This document shows positions 1 through 5,836 of a DNA stretch of 11,284 nt, piece by piece; position 1 is the first letter of the stretch; every line of letters starts with the position of its first letter. The notes beneath the pieces are model-generated. The model was given only the letters and a program-made list of their open reading frames with translations, searched no databases and was not told the origin of the DNA. A program made the position numbers and the translations under genes. The DNA comes from CAUTXO01 sp963542625 (GTDB lineage Bacteria; Campylobacterota; Campylobacteria; Campylobacterales; SZUA-545), in NCBI GenBank assembly GCA_963542625.1, contig CAUTXO010000052.1, positions 1 to 11,284 on the forward strand. Reading direction: 5' to 3'.

Positions 1-960
1 AGCTATTCCCAAAGATCTAGGATCTGATCTAAGATCTAGATGGCGGCAAGATCTTAGCTTAGATCTTGCCCCTTAGAGATCTAAGGTTTGATAGTTTAGA
101 TCAGGCTGTGCTAGCGGTGGATCTAGGATCTAAGAGCAGGCAGGATCTTTATAAACAAGATCTTGCTCGCTCCACGCCAGCGCCAAAGATCTTAGATCCG
201 AGAGTAAGCAGGATCTAAAGGCAGGAGCAAGATCTCAAGATCTAGCCTGCTCCCGCTAATTCCAAAGATTTAGAATCTGATCCAAGATCTAGATGGCGGC
301 AAGATCTTAGCTTAGATCTTGCCCCTTAGAGATCTAAGATCTGATAGTTTAGATCTAAGCCCCAGCTAGCGGTGGATCTTAGATCGATGGCGGGCAGGAT
401 CTTTATAAACAAGATCTTGCTCGCTCCACGCTAACTCCAAAGATCTTAGATCCGAGAGTAAGCAGGATCTAAAGGCAGGAGAGAGATCTCAAGATCTAGC
501 CTGCCCCCGATAATCCCAAAGATCTAGGATCTAATCCAGGCTCCAAAGAGCGGCAAGATCTTAGCTAGGATCTTGCTCTTAGAGATCTAAGAGCTGGTAG
601 CTTGGTTCTAAGGCTCAGCTAGTGGTGGATCTTAGATCTTAAGCGCTAATCAAATCTTAAGATCTCGTCGCACTCCCCACTCCCGTTCAAGATCTTAGTC
701 TAGATCTTGCCAGCTCCATTCAAGATTTAATGTTGAATTGGCGGTTAGATCTTATGATTTTGATCTATGAATTTGCAAGAATCTAAGCCTAGATTGCCTG
801 CTCTGAAAATCTTAAACACTAAAGATCTTGCAGATCTGCACCCACCAAAGATCATAGTGCTGATTAGATCTGGGCCTAAGATTTTGCCAGCCAAAAATCT
901 TGAATCTTGATTTTGCTATTATAGATCTAAAAGCCAATCAGTAAGGGCTAGTTAGATCTA
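1..960. repeat. GATC-dense intergenic array, left block
   Basis: This gene-free stretch is packed with GATC, mostly as AGATCT, AAGATCT or GGATCT. My hand count is about 51 GATC in 960 bases, against roughly 4 expected by chance. Sites are close together and often form inverted pairs around short loops, so the RNA or single strand could fold extensively. Density is highest in 1-600 and falls towards 960, where many sites are one base away from GATC (for example AAATCTT, AGATTT), as if the array is decaying at that end. I see no open reading frame with a ribosome binding site and no tRNA or rRNA. Function unknown. Confidence 0.85.
5..645. repeat. Direct tandem repeat, period about 253 bp, 2.5 copies
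   Basis: Three copies start near 5, 258 and 512; the third stops near 645. Landmarks repeat in register: AAAGAT at 11, 264 and 518; GCGGCAAG at 43, 296 and 550; CTAG[C/T]GGTGG at 111, 366 and 619. Copies 1 and 2 share long identical blocks (41-85 with 294-338, 140-177 with 394-431, 183-226 with 437-480), so that duplication is recent or kept homogeneous; copy 3 is more diverged. Each copy carries an inverted repeat, GGCAAGATCT then a 6-nt loop then AGATCTTGCC, at 45-70 and 298-323, with a slightly damaged version at 552-577. Each of copies 1 and 2 also has a TATAAA between GATCTT and AAGATC. No coding potential seen. Confidence 0.9.
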
Positions 961-1083
961 GATTTTTCAACGTGTTAAAAACTTGAGCTTAAGGTTTTTA
1001 GCTGATAGTCCAAGCTTCAAAAATCATAGCACCGACAAAATCAAGATAAAAACATAAAAACAAGAAATAAAAGCACTTAGCTT
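961..1083. other. AT-rich spacer without a gene
   Basis: The GATC sites stop here and the sequence becomes A-rich. An imperfect hairpin at 976-1000 (TAAAAACTT, a short loop, AAGGTTTTTA) could be a weak terminator or chance. No gene seen. Confidence 0.4.
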
Positions 1084-1118
1084 AAAAATCCTACACAAAC
1101 CGGTTTCCCGGCTTGTGT
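1084..1118 (-). terminator. Rho-independent terminator of dba-dsbI
   Basis: Read on the minus strand, 7 nt after the dsbI stop codon, there is an 11-bp stem (ACACAAGCCGG paired with CCGGTTTGTGT, one G-U pair) closed by a GAAA tetraloop, then a 4-nt spacer and five T. The stem and GNRA loop are strong; the T-tract is short. Confidence 0.75.
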
Positions 1119-1125
1119 AAAGAAA

Positions 1126-2718
1126 CTACATCGCGAGTGGGTTATTAACTATAAAGATCTTGTCTTTACCGCCATCGCGTGAGAGAATGTAGAGCTTATC
1201 ATCAACAACGGCTAGGTCGCTTGCGTCGCCAACTGCTGGCAATTCATAAGCGTCTTCAATTGTTTTGCTTGCCAAATCGATAACAACAAGTGCGTTGAAA
1301 TTCTTAGAAATTGCAAGCATTTTACCGCCGATGATATCGCTGCCTGTGATGTAAAAGTCGCTTGTTTTCGCGCCCGCTTTTGCCCCAGCATTTGCGCCAA
1401 ATTCTAGGATTGTCTCCTCGCTAATTTGATTGTCTGTGGTGTCGTATTTAAGGAGCAGCGCCTTTGGCGACTTAGACGTAGCAAGCGTTACCATATACGC
1501 ATAGCGGCTGTTTGGATCTTTAGCAAGGCTCAAAATGTAGCCCTTTTTGCCGCGCGTTGTCATAACGGGGATTCTAGAGCCCTTAAACATCGGCATAAGG
1601 TCGCCGCTAACATCGCGCAAAAATTTCCATTGCACCTTTTTATTCACCTTGTCCGCTGCAACCTTTTCAACGCCCCAAATTGTCTTATTCAGCGCGGTGG
1701 CTACAAGCTTGCCCGGTGCGTAGTAAGTCGCATCAACACTAACGGGAACGTCCATTCCATTGACTTGATCTATCGTCGCAAACGCCTTAACGTCTTTGAA
1801 ATTTTCGTCTGTAAAATACACCGCCGCGCCCGTTGAAATAATGGCAAACTCTTTGTTTGCGGCGTCATACGCAAGCCCGCCTGCTACGCCTTTTTTAAAG
1901 GCGCTCAAAGCTTGGAAGCCAAGATCCTTGCTGCCTAGCATTTGCAAGGCTTCGTGCTTTACGCCAAGCGGATTTTCTGCAAACTTTGCATTAAATTTAA
2001 GGTTTGCGTCCTCATTTGCGCCTGGAATCCAAGGCTTTGGCCCTTTATACGTGCCCCATAGGCTCGCCTTTTCTGCTGTGAAATTTTCTTTCCAGTGGTG
2101 GTCGTCCCAGTATTGCGCGCTTTGTGCCACGTTTAGCGTAAATCTCGTTGGCGAGCCGCTACCGCCGTATGGTGGAAAGCCGTTTGTAACAAGCATTTGG
2201 AAGGCGTTAGAAAGCACCACAACAAAGGACAAGATCCCAACAAAATACGTGTATGCGCTGACTTGTTTTATTTTTGTTTCAGAGCTTGCGATCTCCTTGC
2301 CAAGCGCGTTGTCGCCGCGCACGAAGAACATCATCGCCGCCATTGCCAAAACAACAATCCAATACACAACAAAAGCCCAAGTGTATGTGTGAAAGCCAAA
2401 AATCGCCTCGCCAAAACCCATACCGATGTCTCTAGCAGCGTGGTTTCCAACGTGCCTTAAGCCCTCAAACATAAACCAAAAAGCCACAAGAAATACGCTT
2501 GCGATGTATTTAACTTTTGCGCCGTATTTGAGTATAAAAAGCCCCAAGATCCCGACTAAAATCATACCGTAGCGCTCGTGCCCGCAAAGCAAACACGGAC
2601 TTTCACCCTTGACGTAGCCCAAATAAACGTTTGCAATTCCGACGGGGATTACCAAAATAAGCAGCACAGCAGTCGTCATAATGACGTTAAAATTTTTTTC
2701 CGTTAAAAGCTTATCCAT
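1126..2718 (-). CDS. dsbI: DsbI: DsbB-family thiol oxidase with C-terminal beta-propeller
   Basis: An inner-membrane protein of 530 residues. Members of this family re-oxidise periplasmic disulfide-forming partners and pass electrons to quinone. The N-terminal part is DsbB-like, with about five hydrophobic segments in residues 10-180 and the redox motif CLLC at residues 42-45, in the first periplasmic loop. The remaining 350 or so residues look periplasmic, with repeated beta-strand blades as in the C. jejuni DsbI propeller. These are the only two cysteines in the protein; the second cysteine pair of classical DsbB is absent. I start it at the ATG at 2718, because AAGGAG lies 5 nt upstream; an in-frame GTG at 2724 overlaps that ribosome site and is unlikely. 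It lies 10 nt after dba and ends at a hairpin terminator. No dsbA is in the window. Confidence 0.88.
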   Translation of the reverse strand: MDKLLTEKNFNVIMTTAVLLILVIPVGIANVYLGYVKGESPCLLCGHERYGMILVGILGLFILKYGAKVKYIASVFLVAFWFMFEGLRHVGNHAARDIGMGFGEAIFGFHTYTWAFVVYWIVVLAMAAMMFFVRGDNALGKEIASSETKIKQVSAYTYFVGILSFVVVLSNAFQMLVTNGFPPYGGSGSPTRFTLNVAQSAQYWDDHHWKENFTAEKASLWGTYKGPKPWIPGANEDANLKFNAKFAENPLGVKHEALQMLGSKDLGFQALSAFKKGVAGGLAYDAANKEFAIISTGAAVYFTDENFKDVKAFATIDQVNGMDVPVSVDATYYAPGKLVATALNKTIWGVEKVAADKVNKKVQWKFLRDVSGDLMPMFKGSRIPVMTTRGKKGYILSLAKDPNSRYAYMVTLATSKSPKALLLKYDTTDNQISEETILEFGANAGAKAGAKTSDFYITGSDIIGGKMLAISKNFNALVVIDLASKTIEDAYELPAVGDASDLAVVDDKLYILSRDGGKDKIFIVNNPLAM

Positions 2719-2723
2719 TTTCA

Positions 2724-2729
2724 CTCCTT
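2724..2729 (-). promoter_or_regulatory. dsbI ribosome binding site overlapping the dba stop
   Basis: AAGGAG on the minus strand begins at the last base of the dba TGA stop and lies 5 nt before the dsbI ATG. It decides the dsbI start (ATG 2718 rather than GTG 2724). It also places dsbI initiation where ribosomes finish dba, consistent with the translational coupling reported for dba-dsbI in C. jejuni. Confidence 0.8.
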
Positions 2730-2896
2730 CACAGTGTCATACCAGGGATCCAGCTAGCGGCACTTGCGATGATCCAAAGCGCCACGTCTAAAACGATACA
2801 AAGCCACAAAAGCCCAAACGCCAACTTCTCTTTTTGCGGTTTAAATAAGATGAGAAAAACGACAAAAGAAGCTATTAAGTATTCGAGAAATTCCAT
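2729..2896 (-). CDS. dba: Dba: small membrane protein encoded upstream of DsbI
   Basis: A 55-residue protein starting MEFLEYLIAS and ending WIPGMTL. It is almost entirely hydrophobic, with one segment at about residues 6-18, a charged turn (KPQKEK, about 19-24), and a second at about 26-48, so two membrane passes are likely. The start is firm: a full AAGGAGG lies 7 nt upstream at 2904-2910. In C. jejuni a small protein of similar size, Dba, is encoded just before DsbI in one operon, and size, position and hydrophobicity match here. It probably assists or couples expression of DsbI; its biochemical role is not clear from sequence. It has one cysteine, inside the second hydrophobic segment. Confidence 0.8.
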   Translation of the reverse strand: MEFLEYLIASFVVFLILFKPQKEKLAFGLLWLCIVLDVALWIIASAASWIPGMTL

Positions 2897-2939
2897 TTTT
2901 TAACCTCCTTAATTAAAAACAGTTTTCAAATACGCTTGG

Positions 2940-2945
2940 ATCATA
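2940..2945 (-). promoter_or_regulatory. Candidate -10 element for dba-dsbI
   Basis: TATGAT on the minus strand, preceded by a T-rich tract (TTTTATTTTTTATGT), as is usual for sigma-70 promoters of Campylobacter, which often lack a clear -35 box. It lies 44 nt upstream of the dba ATG. Fur regulation is known for this operon in C. jejuni, but I cannot define a Fur box here. Confidence 0.4.
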
Positions 2946-3000
2946 ACATAAAAAATAAAAGTAGAAACTAAAACGCCGGTGTGAATTGTCGGTGTTTTTG

Positions 3001-3020
3001 GCAAAATTTTTAAATTTTGC
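3001..3020. repeat. Perfect short inverted repeat
   Basis: GCAAAATTT and AAATTTTGC are perfect 9-nt arms around a 2-nt centre. No T-run follows on either strand, so it is not an obvious terminator. It could be an operator or chance in AT-rich DNA. Confidence 0.4.
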
Positions 3021-3050
3021 AGCGGCTTGGTGGCGCGGATTGATTTGCTA

Positions 3051-3084
3051 CTGGTTTATGGTGGTTTATGGTGGTTTATGGTGG
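3051..3084. repeat. 10-bp tandem repeat, three copies
   Basis: The unit GTGGTTTATG occurs three times in a row (first copy with one mismatch at its first base), followed by a further GTGG. It lies in non-coding DNA between the dba promoter region and the decayed repeat zone, and could vary in copy number between strains. Confidence 0.85.
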
Positions 3085-3610
3085 CGCGGCCAGGCTTAAG
3101 ATCTTAGCGCTAGATCCACTACGTTTTGCGGCGATGTAAGCGGTTTGGATCTTAGATCTTTGCCGTTTTGAGCGCTGGTGCAAACTTTGGGGCGTAAGAT
3201 CTAAAACCACGCGCGCGGGTGTTTGATTTGCCGTAAGTTTTTTAGATCTGCTAGCGTTTGACAAGCAAGCGCGGTTTTGAGCCGCAAGAAACTTGCAAAA
3301 AGTCCGTTTGCAAGCTATTTTTTAGCACGCTAGGGCTAAGCATTTGTTCTGCCGTGCCGAATAAATAGCCGTTTGGATTTTTGGCACTGGTGTAAATTTT
3401 ATGGCGCAAGATCAAAATACGTGTGCGGTGGCAGAGCGAGCACAAATGCAAGCGTGGGTAGCGGCAAACGTAAGCGCAAGTCCGTGTAAAGATCTAAGCG
3501 CGCGGCAAAATCACAGCAGAGGCGCTATTGCTAGCGCAAACAAAATACGGGTGCGTGGCAAAGCGAACGCGAATGCAAGCAAGCGACAAAAGCCAAAACG
3601 CAAGCCGCCC
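3085..3610. repeat. Non-coding zone with GATC sites and decayed repeats
   Basis: This gap between acpS and the dba promoter holds about eight GATC sites and several degenerate copies of the same sequence. For example, the stretch after GTTTGGAT at 3143 resembles that at 3371, both running into CTGGTG-CAAACTTT or CTGGTG-TAAATTTT and then GGCGTAAGATC or GGCGCAAGATC. Open frames of 60-80 codons exist on both strands, but they overlap one another, lack ribosome sites and do not resemble a family I know. I read the region as non-coding or as debris of an old duplicated element. Confidence 0.6.
3414..3580. repeat. Direct repeat pair of about 40 bp
   Basis: Positions 3414-3453 and 3542-3580 match at about 34 of 40 positions (both begin AAAATACG and end AATGCAAGC), 128 bp apart. 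The spacer between them is not clearly repeated. Confidence 0.75.
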
Positions 3611-3955
3611 CTAAAAAACCGCGACGGCGATGGCTAGATCCTTATCGTGAGTAATCGAAACTTCAATCCGTTTTAGCCCGTGTATCTTTCTTGCGGGCTT
3701 GCTTAAAATCACGTATGGCTTGTTTTTGCACGTCTTTTTTATTTTGATGTCTTTAAATGAAAGCCTATCGCCAATGCCACAGCCAAGAGCCTTAGAAACG
3801 GCTTCTTTTGTGGCCCAAAAGCCAGCAATGCTTTGAATGCTCCCCCCCGCCATTGCAATCTCTTTTTTGCTTAAAAACCGCTCCAAAAATGCCACGCCGC
3901 GCCTTTCATACGCCCTTTTTATGCGCCCAATGCCGACAAGATCCACGCCAATCAT
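3611..3955 (-). CDS. acpS: Holo-[acyl-carrier-protein] synthase AcpS
   Basis: This 114-residue enzyme transfers the 4'-phosphopantetheine arm of coenzyme A onto the serine of apo-ACP, activating it for fatty-acid synthesis in the cytoplasm. It shows the AcpS signatures in order: MIGVDLV at the N-terminus (metal-binding Asp5), FLSKKE at about 27-32, the WATKEAVSKALG core (catalytic Glu51) and SITHD near the end (residues 100-104). Length is normal for the family. Its ATG overlaps the fliL stop in an ATGA arrangement, so the two genes are translationally coupled; fliL-acpS adjacency is also found in C. jejuni. No terminator is evident after the stop, and the gene runs into the decayed repeat zone. 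Confidence 0.95.
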   Translation of the reverse strand: MIGVDLVGIGRIKRAYERRGVAFLERFLSKKEIAMAGGSIQSIAGFWATKEAVSKALGCGIGDRLSFKDIKIKKTCKNKPYVILSKPARKIHGLKRIEVSITHDKDLAIAVAVF

Positions 3956-4461
3956 TGCACGACAAAGTCCGTAAAAAAGATATTCACCACTTCGCCGTCA
4001 ATTAGCTTTCTGTTTATGTTGCCGATGATCTCGTCTTTTAGGCGGATCTTGCCGTTTTCTGTTGAGACTTCTTCGTAAGTTTTGCTTGAGAGCGTCCTTA
4101 TGATGATGTCCCTAATTAGCGCCGTTTTGTTTTCCACTTCTTCCATTAGCCCCGAGCCGCTTAGCTCTAGCTGGATCTTGACCTTTAAATACCGCCTACC
4201 GCTATTGTCCGCAAGATTGACGATGAACTGGTCTAGCGGCACCACAGGCCCTAGCTTTACGTCGTTCATATCCTTTGTTACAGCCGGTTTGCCGCTTGCT
4301 GTTTTGGCAGAGACGTTTTCTTCACTACCTAAAAGCAGTATGACCCCTACGATGGTTACGATCAAAATCAACACAACAACGGCGATAATCACGAGCAAAA
4401 GATTTTTCTTGCCGCCGCCGCTATCTTTTACCTCTTCTACTTCTTCTTCTGTATCAGCCAT
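3952..4461 (-). CDS. fliL: FliL, flagellar basal-body protein
   Basis: A single-pass inner-membrane protein of 169 residues that surrounds the flagellar stators and supports motor torque. It has a short acidic cytoplasmic N-terminus (MADTEEEVEEV), one long hydrophobic helix at about residues 20-44, and a periplasmic domain with the FliL features LGPVVPLDQFIVNL and YLKVKIQLEL and the conserved ending NIFFTDFVVQ. I start it at the ATG at 4461, which has AGGAG 6 nt upstream; a TTG at 4479 would place that ribosome site inside the gene. It overlaps acpS by 4 nt. Its presence suggests a flagellated organism. The promoter probably lies at 4490-4498, back to back with that of mlaE. Confidence 0.93.
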   Translation of the reverse strand: MADTEEEVEEVKDSGGGKKNLLLVIIAVVVLILIVTIVGVILLLGSEENVSAKTASGKPAVTKDMNDVKLGPVVPLDQFIVNLADNSGRRYLKVKIQLELSGSGLMEEVENKTALIRDIIIRTLSSKTYEEVSTENGKIRLKDEIIGNINRKLIDGEVVNIFFTDFVVQ

Positions 4462-4489
4462 ACTCTCTCCTACGGGCAAAATAAAATCA

Positions 4490-4498
4490 AGTATAATA
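4490..4498. promoter_or_regulatory. Overlapping divergent -10 elements, fliL and mlaE
   Basis: AGTATAATA contains TATAAT on the plus strand (4492-4497, 26 nt before the mlaE ATG). On the minus strand it contains TATTAT (4493-4498) or TATACT (4490-4495), about 30 nt before the fliL ATG. One AT core therefore appears to serve two divergent promoters, which could exclude each other. No clear -35 box on either side, as is common in Campylobacter. Confidence 0.5.
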
Positions 4499-4523
4499 CC
4501 GTCAAATTTTTTAAAGTTAAGCG

Positions 4524-5321
4524 ATGAATATCTTAGAAAAATTTTTTTACCATCTCGGAGCGCAGACGGTAAAATTATTTTCCTTATTTGACGGGCTTGG
4601 TGCGTTTTTTATCTTTCACTTCAAGCTTTTGCCAAAATACTTCTCAAAGCCGCTTCGGTTGCGCCTTGTGCTCTTGCAAATAGAAAACATCGGCATAAAT
4701 TCGCTTAGCGTCGTGCTACTAACTAGCGTATTTACCGGGCTTGTAATGGCTATCCAACTTTATAGCGCCTTTAGCAAATTCGGCGCGGGGGATATGATAG
4801 GTTTTACGATTTTTATCGCCATAGGCAAGGAGCTGGGGCCTGTTTTTACCGCGCTAATGATAATCTCGCGCGCAATAAGCGCAATGACGGCGGAGATTGG
4901 GACGATGAAAGTAACCGAGCAAATAGACGCGATGAACGTGCTAGGCATAGACGCAAAAAAATATCTAATCGTCCCGCGCGTGCTTGCGATGGTCGTTTCC
5001 TTGCCTATTTTGGTGCTAATTTTTGACCTTGTTGCAAACGCTAGCTCCTACATTCTAGCCACGCAAGCGCTTGGCGTTAATCCGACGGTCTATATGAGCA
5101 TCATCACAAAATACGCGCATTTTGGCGATTTTGGCGAGGGCATAATAAAGGGCGCGATTTTTGGGCTTGTCATCTCTTGGATTGGCACCTACTCAGGCTA
5201 CAAAACCAAAGGCGGCGCAAAGGGCGTGGGGCGCACCACAACAAAGGCCGTCGTTTTAGCAAGCGTATCGCTTTTTTTAATCAACTACATCACGTCGTCG
5301 TTTTTTATCTTGCTTGGGTAG
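4524..5321 (+). CDS. mlaE: MlaE/YrbE-family ABC transporter permease
   Basis: This 265-residue inner-membrane permease belongs to the MlaFEDB-type phospholipid transport system, which moves lipids between inner and outer membranes. After an amphipathic N-terminal region it has about five hydrophobic helices. It carries the family core with GKELGPV, SRAISAMTAEIGTMKVTEQIDAM and VLGIDAKKYL, where the permease contacts its ATPase. Length is normal and the gene looks intact. The C. jejuni equivalent (Cj1646, iamB) is followed by the ATPase and MCE genes; here no such gene follows within the window, only 515 bp of GATC-rich non-coding DNA. The ribosome site is weak (AAGTTAAG before the ATG). There is not a single GATC in the gene, unlike the DNA right after it. 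Confidence 0.93.
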   Translation: MNILEKFFYHLGAQTVKLFSLFDGLGAFFIFHFKLLPKYFSKPLRLRLVLLQIENIGINSLSVVLLTSVFTGLVMAIQLYSAFSKFGAGDMIGFTIFIAIGKELGPVFTALMIISRAISAMTAEIGTMKVTEQIDAMNVLGIDAKKYLIVPRVLAMVVSLPILVLIFDLVANASSYILATQALGVNPTVYMSIITKYAHFGDFGEGIIKGAIFGLVISWIGTYSGYKTKGGAKGVGRTTTKAVVLASVSLFLINYITSSFFILLG

Positions 5322-5836
5322 GTTTGCGCCCAGGCGCCGGGGCTAAGATCTTACGTGCTTTGGCGCTTTGGTGCCACCGCGCGGCAAGGCTCCAAGCTAA
5401 GATCCGCCAAGATCTAGAGCGCTGCAAGATCTGAATAGATCTAGCAAATAGCGCGCAAGCACTAGATCCGGCATTGCTAAAGACCCCACGCAAGCGGCGC
5501 AAGATCTAAGATCCCAAGTGTGCGTCAAGATCCAAGCACCAAGATCCACACGCCCGCACACCAAGATCCCGCGAGCGCCCCAGCAAGGATCTTAGTCAAG
5601 ATCCAAGCAAGATCTATGGCAACGCAAACGTCAGATCTAAGCGCCACCAACGCGCACAGATCCTAACCGTTGTGCCAATCCCTTAAGATCCTACACGCCA
5701 AACAGCGCTAAGATCTAGCAAACACCAGCCCCGCCAAGCAGGCGCTAGGATCTATCACAGCACGCAAAACCATACGCACTAGCTGGTAAGATCCAAGTCA
5801 AGATCCCGCGCGCACACGCCAGTGCTGCCTAAACGC
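5322..5836. repeat. GATC-dense array with strand bias, right block
   Basis: There is no gene between mlaE and the next coding region. The stretch holds 21 GATC by hand count in about 515 bases (2 expected). Fifteen of them read AAGATC on the plus strand and only two read GATCTT, so the array has an orientation. A typical unit is CAAGATCCAAG or TAAGATCTAG, spaced roughly 10-40 bp, with C- and A-rich filler. Unlike the left block it has no long tandem unit and few palindromic pairs. The change in composition occurs at the mlaE stop codon. Reading frames across it lack ribosome sites. Function unknown. Confidence 0.85.

Noticed and set aside
1..645. CRISPR array
   Set aside because: The repeats are about 253 bp long, lie head to tail with no unique spacers, and are made of GATC palindromes; no cas gene is in the window.
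1796..2392. Long plus-strand open frame of 198 codons inside dsbI
   Set aside because: It is antisense to dsbI, has no ribosome site and no recognisable domain; the minus-strand frame has clear DsbB motifs.
3251..3451. Minus-strand frame of 66 codons as a small gene
   Set aside because: The segment around AKNPNGYLFG resembles the neighbouring frame only because both come from the same decayed DNA repeat; no ribosome site or family match.
3401..3637. Plus-strand frame of 78 codons with a basic C-terminus
   Set aside because: It crosses both copies of the 40-bp repeat and the acpS end, has no ribosome site, and its Ala/Lys/Arg richness follows from the repeat sequence.
4082..4591. Plus-strand open frame of 169 codons across fliL
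   Set aside because: Antisense to fliL and running into mlaE; Ser/Thr-rich composition is what the complement of fliL produces.
5177..5502. Open frames on both strands over the mlaE end and right array
   Set aside because: They straddle the gene boundary, overlap each other, and lack start signals.
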